A model generated the notes under the pieces. The model was not told where the DNA came from, made no database searches, and worked only from the letters and a program-made list of their open reading frames with translations. 5,008 bases of DNA from Actinomycetota bacterium. Lineage in GTDB: Bacteria; Actinomycetota; Actinomycetes; S36-B12; UBA10799. Below are positions 1 to 5,008 of the stretch, one piece after another. Location: contig JAUPKO010000706.1 of NCBI GenBank assembly GCA_030837395.1, positions 1-5,008 of the forward strand, written 5' to 3'. Each line of letters opens with the position of its first letter. Within the stretch, counting starts at the first letter, position 1. A program made the position numbers and the translations under genes.

Positions 1-537
1 GCGCCAGCCCAAGAGAAGCGTGACGCCCTCGGTGACCCAGGTGAACGACTCGAAGTTGTCGCACTCGAACACCACATCGGAGGAGTTCTCGGCGAGCAGC
101 CGGTAGCGCTCCCGGGAGGCCCGCAACTCCGCATCCGAGCGCACAAGCGCCTCGGCATCGCGGATGTTGACCACTCGGCCGACGCTCTTTCCGTCGATGC
201 GGATCTCGTTTGATTGACCGGAGACCCAGCGATAGCTGCCGTCCGGGGTGATCATCCGGAACCTCGGCGCAGGGGTGTGGTCGTGGTCACTGTGCGACCG
301 CACGGCCCGATAAGCGTCGAGGTCGTCCGGATGCACCAGGTGCGTGTCGGGCCGACCCACGAGTTCCGATGGCGCCCACTCCAAGAGGCCCGTCACCGCA
401 GGCGATACCCAGCGAAAGGTGTCATCCGGAGCGACATCGAAGAGGACGTCGGTGGAGAAGGTAACCACGTGCCGGAGCCGGGCGAGTTCGGCCTCCAGCA
501 CGGCCTTCGGCAGCGCCGCGGAGGGGTCGATGGACAT
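1..537 (-). CDS. PAS-domain signalling protein, N-terminal part (3' end outside window)
   Basis: I translated this frame by hand: 179 codons are open from an ATG at 537 to the left edge, with no stop. After a short helical leader (residues 8-25) comes a PAS_3-like domain at about residues 23-131. It shows TFRWVSPAVTGLLEW, ELVGR, LVHPDD and the strand pattern RFRMITPDGSYRWVSG followed by GRVVNIRD. A linker (about 132-144) leads into a second PAS domain from about 145 (RYRLLAENSSDVVFE, then TWVTEGVTLLLGW), which is cut by the window edge. No signal peptide or membrane segment is visible, so this part looks cytoplasmic. Tandem PAS domains of this kind usually sit ahead of a histidine kinase, GGDEF/EAL or phosphatase output module, but the output is not in the window, so ligand and activity are unknown. 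The start is uncertain: an in-frame ATG at 597 would add 20 residues, and neither start has a clear Shine-Dalgarno sequence. I prefer 537 because the added residues do not resemble PAS sequence. Confidence 0.85.
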   Translation of the reverse strand, partial: MSIDPSAALPKAVLEAELARLRHVVTFSTDVLFDVAPDDTFRWVSPAVTGLLEWAPSELVGRPDTHLVHPDDLDAYRAVRSHSDHDHTPAPRFRMITPDGSYRWVSGQSNEIRIDGKSVGRVVNIRDAEALVRSDAELRASRERYRLLAENSSDVVFECDNFESFTWVTEGVTLLLGWR

Positions 538-851
538 ACCACCACGGTAATCGGCTGGTAGCCATCGCGGGAGGTTCAGCCGGCTTGCTATGCGCATTTC
601 GGGTGGGCTGACCGGTACTGTTCCGATCCGTCGTTCCGGGAGGTACTGCTGACCAACCCCCGTGCAGCGCTTGCTGGACTCGGTGGCCAGTTGGGCGAGC
701 TTGGCCCACCACGGTCGCCTCGCAGGTGCGCTTCGGAGTCGGCTTTGGCAATCAAGTGCGCCCGGCGGTTGGCGATACCGGACTTTTCAGTCTCATTTGG
801 GTGACTGTGGTGCGCGTTTGGCCGGATTTCCCGACGGCAATGCGCGCTTGA
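538..851. other. Intergenic region without a recognised gene
   Basis: This stretch lies between the start of the PAS-domain gene and the hairpin downstream of the tRNA. The minus-strand frame of the PAS protein stays open back to a stop at 787-789. The only in-frame start codons in it are ATG 597 and ATG 537, and the residues encoded upstream show no domain pattern. Other open frames here are short, Arg/Pro-rich and overlap each other, as expected from G+C-rich non-coding DNA. The promoter of the PAS gene should lie here, but I found no convincing -35/-10 pair. Confidence 0.55.
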
Positions 852-880
852 GCTGCCCCGCATCACCCATGCGGGGCAGC
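852..880 (-). terminator. Perfect 12-bp hairpin downstream of tRNA-Leu, likely terminator
   Basis: The arms at 852-863 and 869-880 (GCTGCCCCGCAT and its exact complement) form an uninterrupted 12-bp stem with a 5-nt loop. On the minus strand it begins 24 nt after the tRNA 3' end, where a tRNA terminator or processing boundary is expected. No T-run follows (the minus strand reads TCAAGCGC). It would therefore be a strong-stem terminator without a U tail, a form often predicted in actinobacteria. The hairpin is symmetric, so it could also act on plus-strand transcription. Confidence 0.6.
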
Positions 881-904
881 ACCACCAAGATCATCCCGTA
901 CTTG

Positions 905-988
905 TGCGCGAGGGGGGAGTTGAACCCCCACGCCCTTTCGGGCACACGGACCTGAACCGTGCGCGTCTGCCTATTCCGCCACTCGCGC
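905..988 (-). tRNA. tRNA-Leu (anticodon CAG)
   Basis: The minus strand folds into a complete class II (long variable arm) tRNA of 84 nt. The 7-bp acceptor stem GCGCGAG (982-988) pairs perfectly with CTCGCGC (906-912), and the discriminator base is A (905), as usual for tRNA-Leu. The D arm has GCG/CGC (977-979, 963-965). The anticodon stem CACGG/CCGTG (957-961, 945-949) encloses loop TTCAGGT, with anticodon CAG at 952-954, which reads CTG, usually the dominant Leu codon in G+C-rich genomes. The variable arm is GCCC-GAAA-GGGC (932-943), and the T arm is GGGGG-TTCAACT-CCCCC (913-929). The 3' CCA is not encoded (ACAAG follows the acceptor stem), so it must be added after transcription. The gene stands alone, head-to-head with the DNA glycosylase gene. 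Confidence 0.97.
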
Positions 989-998
989 GCGCTGTAGC

Positions 999-1028
999 AG
1001 ACTAGCACCCATGCCCGAGCTCCCCGAA
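999..1028 (-). promoter_or_regulatory. Possible promoter of tRNA-Leu
   Basis: On the minus strand a -10-like TAGTCT (999-1004) keeps the T1, A2 and T6 positions of the consensus. It lies 18 nt from a weak -35-like TTCGGG (1023-1028). Transcription would start about 4 nt before the mature tRNA 5' end (988). The -35 lies inside the first codons of the divergent glycosylase gene because only 22 bp separate the two genes. The location fits, but the sequence match is modest. Confidence 0.35.
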
Positions 1029-1937
1029 GTGCAGGCCCTCGCCGACACCCTCACCGATCGTCTGGCCGGCCTGCGGCTCGCGGCGCTGGAGGTCACCGCC
1101 GTCAGTGCCCTCAAGACGGCCGACCCGCCCTACACGACTATCGTCGGATGTCGTTTCGTCCGAGCCGGCCGGTTCGGCAAGTTCCTGGCGCTCGGCTTCG
1201 ACGGCAACGCCGCCGGCACCGAGGGCGGCCGGGCCGAGCGCGGCCTGACTCCACACCTGACCTGGCTGGTGATCCACCTCGCCCGGGCGGGCTGGCTCAG
1301 CCTTACCGACAAGGTGCCCAGCACCCCCGCCCGGCCGGGTCGCGGCCCACTCATGGCTCGGCTCACGTTTATCAACGACGACGGCGAACCGGTGCGGGCC
1401 CTCAGCCTCACTGAAGCCGGTACCCGCAAGGGCGCGGCGCTGTACGTCGTGCACGATCCCCACGACGTGCCCGGCATCGCAGCGCTCGGGCCAGACGCGC
1501 TGAGTCTGGATGCCGCAGGCTTGGCCGGTGTCCTGACTGCGGCTGGCGGCACGCGACTGAAGAACGCCATCCGCGATCAGCGCGCGCTAGCCGGCATCGG
1601 CAATGCCTACAGCGACGAGATTCTGCACACTGCTCGCCTGTCGCCCTATGCTCCCGCCGACGCCCTGACCACTGACCAGGTGCAGGCGCTCGCGGCCGCA
1701 ATTCACATGGTCCTCACCGATGCCGCCGCCCGGGCCGCCGCTGCTAACCCCACCTCGCTGAAGGCCGAGAAGAAGTCCGGCCTGCGCATCCACAACAACA
1801 CGGGCCGTCCCTGCCCCGACTGCGGCACCGCGATCGCCGAGGTGGCCCTGGCAGACCGCTCATTTCAGTACTGCCCGACCTGCCAAACCGGCGGCAAGGT
1901 GCTCTCGGACAGGCGGATGTCCCGGTTGCTCAAGTAG
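1011..1937 (+). CDS. Fpg/Nei-family DNA glycosylase (formamidopyrimidine-DNA glycosylase-like)
   Basis: This is a base-excision repair enzyme, 308 aa, predicted to remove oxidised bases from DNA and cleave the abasic strand by beta/delta elimination. The N terminus MPELPEV supplies the family nucleophile Pro2 and Glu3. Lys57 (FGKFLAL) corresponds to the conserved catalytic lysine. The helix-two-turn-helix region is at about 181-215, with the DNA-binding GIGNAYSDEIL motif (Asn198). The C-terminal zinc finger has Cys268/Cys271 and Cys288/Cys291, with Arg283 in the beta-hairpin. The protein is longer than typical Fpg (about 270 aa): it has a Gly/Ala/Glu-rich insertion at about 64-78 and continues some 17 residues past the finger, ending in a basic RRMSRLLK tail. 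The usual HLGMSG segment reads HLARAGW, so the Fpg wedge Met is missing and base preference may differ from canonical MutM. I therefore leave the symbol blank. The ATG directly begins the conserved motif, so the start is secure. No Shine-Dalgarno precedes it, and leaderless translation is possible. Confidence 0.93.
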   Translation: MPELPEVQALADTLTDRLAGLRLAALEVTAVSALKTADPPYTTIVGCRFVRAGRFGKFLALGFDGNAAGTEGGRAERGLTPHLTWLVIHLARAGWLSLTDKVPSTPARPGRGPLMARLTFINDDGEPVRALSLTEAGTRKGAALYVVHDPHDVPGIAALGPDALSLDAAGLAGVLTAAGGTRLKNAIRDQRALAGIGNAYSDEILHTARLSPYAPADALTTDQVQALAAAIHMVLTDAAARAAAANPTSLKAEKKSGLRIHNNTGRPCPDCGTAIAEVALADRSFQYCPTCQTGGKVLSDRRMSRLLK

Positions 1938-1965
1938 CGTCGGCTGCAACGCACGCCAGCGCTAC
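1934..1965 (+). other. Imperfect hairpin at the end of the glycosylase gene
   Basis: GTAGCG (1934-1939, including the TAG stop) pairs with CGCTAC (1960-1965). The stem continues through a G-T wobble and one mismatch to GGC/GCC (1942-1944, 1955-1957), leaving a 10-nt loop. It could weakly terminate or stabilise the glycosylase mRNA. There is no T tail. Confidence 0.35.
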
Positions 1966-1969
1966 GCGA

Positions 1970-1988
1970 GGTACCGAATCCCGGTGCC
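1970..1988 (+). other. Small hairpin just upstream of the oxidase RBS
   Basis: GGTACCG (1970-1976) and CGGTGCC (1982-1988) pair over 7 bp with one G-T wobble around a 5-nt loop. It ends 8 nt before the ribosome binding site of the following gene. It could be the second half of an attenuating or terminating structure, or chance in G+C-rich DNA. Confidence 0.25.
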
Positions 1989-1996
1989 ACCTGATC

Positions 1997-2002
1997 GAAA
2001 GG
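1997..2002 (+). promoter_or_regulatory. Ribosome binding site of the FAD oxidase gene
   Basis: The purine-rich GAAAGG sits 6 nt before the ATG at 2009. This fixes the start of the oxidase and shows that it can be translated independently of the upstream glycosylase gene. Confidence 0.6.
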
Positions 2003-2008
2003 CCCGCC

Positions 2009-3346
2009 ATGGCTTCCGCCGCCGATCCCTTGGTCGACACACTTCGCACGCTCGCCACCACCACCGACGATCCGGACATCTGTGCCGCCCACGGCCAGGA
2101 CTGGACCCGCCGCTTCGCCGGCCCGGTACGCGCCGTCGTACGGCCCAAATCCACCGCCGAAGTCGCCGGTGTGCTCGCCGCCTGCAACGCCGCCGCCGCT
2201 CCCGTCGTACCGCAGGGCGGCAACACCGGTCTCGTGGGGGGCTCGGTGCCCGGGCCCCATGATTCCCCGGTGGTGATCATCTCGACCGTCGGCCTGGCCG
2301 ACCTCGGCGTCGTGGACGAACTCGGCCGGTCCGTCACCGCTGGCGCCGGAGTGACCATCGCCGACCTCCACGCCCACGCCGAGTCGGCCGGTTTGGTCTA
2401 CGGCGTCGACCTCGCCTCCCGGGAGTCAGCCACCGTCGGCGGCACGGTGGCCACCAACGCCGGTGGCATCCGCGTGTGTGCGTACGGCATGACCCGCGCC
2501 CAGGTGATGGGCGTCGAGTGCGTCCTGGCCGACGGCACCGTGGCCTCGCGGCTGGTGGGCCTGCCCAAGGACAACACCGGCTACGACATCGCCGCCCTCA
2601 TGACCGGCTCCGAGGGGACACTGGGCATCATCACCGCCGTTCGCCTGCGGCTGCACGCTCCGCCGCCGGACACCATGGTCATGCTCGCAGGCGTTGACGA
2701 CCTCGCGGCAGCAATGGCACTGGTGCGCCGATCCGTGCCGTCGGGAGCGGTGCTGATGGGGGCCGAGGTGGTGGATGACGCGAGCCTGACCCTCAACTGC
2801 GAGCACGGCGGACTACCCCGCCCGCTGGCCAAGGCGTGGCCTTACCTGGTGCTCATCGAGGCCTCCGAGTTGGACCCGCCCGACGATGTCGACGCGGTGG
2901 CCGGTGAGGACGCCGCCGACAAGCGCCGCCTGTGGCGCTACCGCGAGGACAGTTCCGAGTCGGCCTCGTCCCAGGGGGTGGTGCACAAATTGGACATCTC
3001 GGTGCCGCTGGCCAATCTCGACGCCCTCGCTGACGGCGTGCGCGCCCTGATGCCCGCTCAGGCCCACGTGTCGATCTTCGGTCACCTCGTGGACGGCAAC
3101 CTGCACGTGGAGATCGCCGGCCTCGACCCGGACGACGAGTCGATCGATGAAGGTGTGCTGGAACTGACCACACGCCTCGGCGGAGCGGTGTCGGCCGAGC
3201 ACGGCGTCGGCCGCGCCAAGGCCGCCTGGCTGGGATTGTCTCGCTCGCCCGCGGACGTCGCCGTGATGCGCCGGATCAAAGCCGCTCTGGACCCGATCGG
3301 CGTGCTCAACCCGGGCGCAGTCCTGCCTCCGCCACCTGCGCGATGA
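2009..3346 (+). CDS. FAD-linked 2-hydroxyacid dehydrogenase/oxidase (GlcD / D-2-hydroxyglutarate dehydrogenase type)
   Basis: This 445-aa protein fits the 440-480 aa usual for the family. The N-terminal PCMH-type FAD domain shows PKSTAEVAGVL (46-56), the pyrophosphate loop PQGGNTGLVGG (68-78), SRESATVGGTVATNAGG (137-153) and KDNTGYDIAALMTGSEGTLGI (187-207). The C-terminal FAD-oxidase domain carries HLVDGNLH (His359, His366) and AEHGVGRAK (Glu397). Their spacing matches the two His and one Glu that bind zinc and the substrate hydroxyacid in D2HGDH-type enzymes. It ends with the typical IKAALDPIGVLNPGAVLP. The protein is predicted to be cytoplasmic and to oxidise a D-2-hydroxyacid (lactate, glycolate or 2-hydroxyglutarate class) to the 2-oxoacid, passing electrons to a flavoprotein or quinone acceptor. 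The substrate cannot be fixed from sequence. One oddity is that the family's usual GDGNLH reads VDGNLH. No GlcE/GlcF-like or electron-transfer partner gene is adjacent. It may be co-transcribed with the glycosylase gene 71 bp upstream. Its 3' end overlaps the convergent phosphodiesterase gene by 41 bp. Confidence 0.93.
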   Translation: MASAADPLVDTLRTLATTTDDPDICAAHGQDWTRRFAGPVRAVVRPKSTAEVAGVLAACNAAAAPVVPQGGNTGLVGGSVPGPHDSPVVIISTVGLADLGVVDELGRSVTAGAGVTIADLHAHAESAGLVYGVDLASRESATVGGTVATNAGGIRVCAYGMTRAQVMGVECVLADGTVASRLVGLPKDNTGYDIAALMTGSEGTLGIITAVRLRLHAPPPDTMVMLAGVDDLAAAMALVRRSVPSGAVLMGAEVVDDASLTLNCEHGGLPRPLAKAWPYLVLIEASELDPPDDVDAVAGEDAADKRRLWRYREDSSESASSQGVVHKLDISVPLANLDALADGVRALMPAQAHVSIFGHLVDGNLHVEIAGLDPDDESIDEGVLELTTRLGGAVSAEHGVGRAKAAWLGLSRSPADVAVMRRIKAALDPIGVLNPGAVLPPPPAR

Positions 3347-4130
3347 CCTGCCGGGGGCGGTTGGTGATGATCCCGTCCACCCCCAACGACAGGCACAGCT
3401 CGACGTCCTCCGGCTCGTCCACGGTCCACACGTGCACCTTGCCGCCGGACTCGTGCACGCGCCGCACGTAGCCCGGGTACTCCCGCACGATGTCGATCCC
3501 CGGCCCCGCGTAGCGCGCCCGGTAGGGCAGCCAGCCGGTCCGGCACCGGATCGGCACGCGATCCATCAGCAGCACCCGTGGCACCCTCGGCGCCAGGCGG
3601 CGCATCCGGCGCAGGGCGACCTCAGCGAACGACATCACGCGAATCTCCGCGCCCTTGGCCCGGTCGGGAGCCAGCAGGCCGCGGTGGTCCAACGAGTCCA
3701 CGAGCAACTCCTCCACCAGGCGCCCGAACCGGCTCGGGTGTTTGGTCTCGATCGACAGCCCCACCGGCCTCGGCGCCGATGCCACCAAGTCCAGCAGATC
3801 GTCGAGGGTGAGCACCGTCGAGGACACCGCGTCGTAGTGCGGCACGTCGGCCGAAACGTCGTCGTCCCAGCCGTGCTTCCACCCCGCGAAGTCACGCTCA
3901 CGCAACTGCGCCAGCGTGTGGTTGGCCACCACCCCACGGCCGTCGGAAGTGCGATCGATCCGCCTGTCGTGCACACACACCAGGACGGTGTCGGCCGTCA
4001 GCCGCACATCGCACTCGAGGGCATCGGCACCGGCGTCGATTGCCTCGCGGTAGGCGGCCAACGTGTGCTCGGCCAGTTCGTCGCTCGCGCCTCGGTGGGC
4101 GATGATCAGCGGGGGACGCCGTTGTGTCAC
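3306..4130 (-). CDS. glpQ: Glycerophosphodiester phosphodiesterase (GlpQ1/UgpQ-like, GDPD family)
   Basis: The 274-aa protein is predicted to hydrolyse glycerophosphodiesters (deacylated phospholipids) to glycerol 3-phosphate and an alcohol. The TIM-barrel GDPD signature is complete. IIAHRGAS carries His12, ALECDVRLT the metal ligands Glu39 and Asp41, and CVHDRRIDRTSDG the second catalytic histidine, His54. SIETKHP has the later metal ligand Glu128. C-terminal barrel strands follow in HVWTVDEPEDVELC (233-246) and GVDGIITNRP (250-259). The segment AEHTLAAY, in place of the common PENT motif, and ETKHP recall Mycobacterium tuberculosis GlpQ1 (Rv3842c), also about 274 aa; this comparison is from memory. 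No signal peptide or lipobox is visible, so a cytoplasmic enzyme is likely. The start is a GTG at 4130. A TAA lies in frame two codons upstream, and no ATG or GTG occurs between it and the HRG motif, so the start is well constrained, yet no Shine-Dalgarno is present. Expression probably comes from the promoter at 4198-4227. Confidence 0.93.
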   Translation of the reverse strand: MTQRRPPLIIAHRGASDELAEHTLAAYREAIDAGADALECDVRLTADTVLVCVHDRRIDRTSDGRGVVANHTLAQLRERDFAGWKHGWDDDVSADVPHYDAVSSTVLTLDDLLDLVASAPRPVGLSIETKHPSRFGRLVEELLVDSLDHRGLLAPDRAKGAEIRVMSFAEVALRRMRRLAPRVPRVLLMDRVPIRCRTGWLPYRARYAGPGIDIVREYPGYVRRVHESGGKVHVWTVDEPEDVELCLSLGVDGIITNRPRQVIAQVAEAGLRPG

Positions 4131-4152
4131 GGGTTAAGGATGGCAGCAAAGA

Positions 4153-4191
4153 GCCCAAGCGCCGCCGACGGGGGATACGGAGCGCTTGGGC
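4153..4191 (-). terminator. 10-bp inverted repeat between aldolase and phosphodiesterase genes
   Basis: GCCCAAGCGC (4153-4162) and GCGCTTGGGC (4182-4191) are perfect 10-bp arms around a 19-nt loop. On the minus strand the second arm is followed by TCTTTG, a short T-rich tail. The structure lies 73 nt after the aldolase stop codon, so a factor-independent terminator for that gene is the simplest reading. It also coincides with the predicted transcription start of the phosphodiesterase gene. It may therefore instead, or also, be a 5' leader stem-loop or an operator. Confidence 0.5.
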
Positions 4192-4197
4192 ATTTCC

Positions 4198-4227
4198 AGT
4201 ATACGAACGCCAGCCAGTCCGAGGCAA
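4198..4227 (-). promoter_or_regulatory. Predicted promoter of the phosphodiesterase gene
   Basis: On the minus strand TATACT (4198-4203) matches the sigma70-type -10 consensus at five of six positions. It is spaced 18 nt from TTGCCT (4222-4227), a four-of-six match to the -35. Transcription would start near 4191, giving a leader of about 61 nt before the GTG at 4130. The inverted repeat at 4153-4191 would sit at the very 5' end of that leader. This is the best promoter match I found in the window. Confidence 0.5.
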
Positions 4228-4263
4228 CTCAACGACCACGCCGATTGACCCGGCCGGGGTCCC

Positions 4264-5008
4264 TCAGGCGGCGGCGAATTCCGCGGCGATGGCGGCCACG
4301 AAGCGGTCCACATCCTGCTCGGTGGTGTCCCACGCGCACATCCACCGGACCTCGCCGGTGGCCTGGTTCCAGGTGTAGAAGTGGAACTCGGCCATCAGCC
4401 GGGCGGTGATGTCCGCAGGCATGATGGCGAACATCGCGTTGGCCTGCGCGGGTCGGGTCACCTGGACTCCGTCGATCGCCGCGACGGCGTCGCTGAGTCG
4501 ACGTGCCATGGCATTGGCATGGCTGGCATTTCGCAGCCACAGATCATCGGTGAGCAGGGCCACCAATTGGGCGCTGATGAAGCGCATCTTGCTCGCCAGT
4601 TGCATATCGGTCTTGCGCAGGTAGGGCACTGCCTCGGCCAGTTCGGGCGTCAGCGTCACCACCGCCTCGGCACCCATTGCGCCGTTCTTGGTACCGCCGA
4701 ACGACACCGCGTCGATGCCCAGATCGGTCGTGAACTCCCGGAACGGCACGTCAAGCGCGGCGGCGGCATTCATGATTCGCGCGCCGTCCAGCAGCACCCG
4801 CAGCCCGTCACGTCTGGCCCGCTCCACCACGGCGGCCAACTCGGCCACGGTGTAGAGCGTGCCCAACTCGGTCGATTGGGTCACCGCGACCACCCCCGGC
4901 TGGGCCCGGTGCACGTCCCCGAAACCCCACGCCTGGGTGTCGATCAAGTCGGGGGTGAGCTTGCCGTCCGGTGTGGGCACTTGCCACAGTTTGAGCCCGG
5001 CGACCACC
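4264..5008 (-). CDS. ltaE: Threonine aldolase family PLP enzyme, C-terminal part (5' end outside window)
   Basis: The C-terminal 247-248 codons of a fold-type I PLP enzyme of the beta-eliminating lyase / low-specificity L-threonine aldolase family are present, ending in a TGA at 4264-4266. Counting from the GTG codon at 5007, LLDGARIMNAAAAL gives Asp74, which contacts the PLP pyridine nitrogen, and Arg77. SFGGTKNGAMGAE gives Lys107, the expected Schiff-base lysine. The segment LRKTDMQLASKMRFISAQL (129-147) matches the family region after the PLP lysine. Aldolases of this group are about 340-360 aa, so roughly 100 N-terminal residues lie beyond the right edge. The GTG at 5005-5007 is an internal valine codon, not the start. 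Predicted role: cytoplasmic cleavage of L-threonine or allo-threonine to glycine and acetaldehyde. Other beta-hydroxy amino acids are possible, and substrate stereospecificity cannot be read from this part. It is co-directional with the phosphodiesterase gene, separated by 133 bp with a probable terminator. Confidence 0.9.
   Translation of the reverse strand, partial: VVAGLKLWQVPTPDGKLTPDLIDTQAWGFGDVHRAQPGVVAVTQSTELGTLYTVAELAAVVERARRDGLRVLLDGARIMNAAAALDVPFREFTTDLGIDAVSFGGTKNGAMGAEAVVTLTPELAEAVPYLRKTDMQLASKMRFISAQLVALLTDDLWLRNASHANAMARRLSDAVAAIDGVQVTRPAQANAMFAIMPADITARLMAEFHFYTWNQATGEVRWMCAWDTTEQDVDRFVAAIAAEFAAA

Noticed and set aside
214..561. A 115-codon plus-strand frame at the left side.
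   Set aside because: It is antisense to the clearly PAS-encoding minus frame at 1-537, which has the real domain signal.
662..955. A 97-codon plus-strand frame running into the tRNA gene.
   Set aside because: It crosses the hairpin and half of the tRNA-Leu gene and shows no protein family features.
538..988. tRNA-Leu as an integration (attB) site with element remnants on its 3' side.
   Set aside because: No integrase fragment and no duplicated tRNA 3' end was seen in 538-904; the region has no gene-like content.
1002..1463. A 153-codon minus-strand frame antisense to the glycosylase gene.
   Set aside because: It shadows a gene with complete catalytic motifs; its composition is Gly/Glu/Arg-rich and no family pattern is visible.
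4131..4263. A riboswitch in front of the phosphodiesterase gene.
   Set aside because: Only one simple inverted repeat is present. No known riboswitch core or multi-helix junction could be recognised.
3432..4409. A 325-codon plus-strand open frame antisense to the phosphodiesterase gene and extending into the aldolase gene.
   Set aside because: It is rich in His, Arg, Pro and Gln with no domain pattern, and it lies opposite two genes with intact family motifs. Long antisense frames are expected in G+C-rich DNA.
5005..5007. GTG at the right edge as the start of the aldolase gene.
   Set aside because: A start here would omit about 100 residues of the PLP enzyme fold. The codon is an internal valine and the gene continues beyond the window.
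1..5008. CRISPR array, insertion sequence, tandem repeats or a defence system.
   Set aside because: No repeated units, terminal inverted repeats, transposase or nuclease genes were seen; every substantial gene has an ordinary metabolic, repair or signalling assignment.

Overview
The window is a G+C-rich, gene-dense stretch of ordinary chromosome. The strong G/C bias at third codon positions, a tRNA-Leu gene with no encoded CCA end, a GlpQ1-like phosphodiesterase close to the mycobacterial type, and an Fpg/Nei-type glycosylase of the sort common in Streptomyces and mycobacteria all point to an actinomycete (Actinomycetota). The genus cannot be named from this sequence. No mobile element, CRISPR array, phage gene or rRNA was seen.

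Layout, left to right. Positions 1-537 (minus) hold the N-terminal part of a PAS-domain signalling protein that runs off the left edge. Positions 538-851 hold no recognisable gene. Next come a perfect 12-bp hairpin (852-880) and a tRNA-Leu(CAG) gene (905-988, minus); the hairpin is the likely tRNA terminator. A plus-strand Fpg/Nei-family DNA glycosylase (1011-1937) starts only 22 bp from the tRNA. It is followed after 71 bp by a plus-strand FAD-linked 2-hydroxyacid dehydrogenase/oxidase (2009-3346). That gene runs tail-to-tail into a minus-strand glycerophosphodiester phosphodiesterase (3306-4130), and the two coding ends overlap by 41 bp. A 133-bp gap (4131-4263) carries a good sigma70-like promoter and a 10-bp hairpin. 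Beyond it is the C-terminal two-thirds of a minus-strand threonine aldolase family enzyme (4264-5008), cut by the right edge.

The genes do not form an evident pathway. They are independent housekeeping or accessory functions: signal sensing, translation, oxidised-base repair, 2-hydroxyacid oxidation, glycerol-phosphodiester breakdown, and glycine/threonine metabolism. The glycosylase and the oxidase are co-directional and could be co-transcribed, but the oxidase has its own ribosome binding site and two small hairpins lie between them. The phosphodiesterase and aldolase are also co-directional, but the promoter and hairpin between them suggest separate transcripts.

I found no convincing previously undescribed system. 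The points most worth a second look are the hairpin placed at the predicted transcription start of the phosphodiesterase gene, the non-canonical residues of the glycosylase, and the tight tRNA/glycosylase head-to-head junction.
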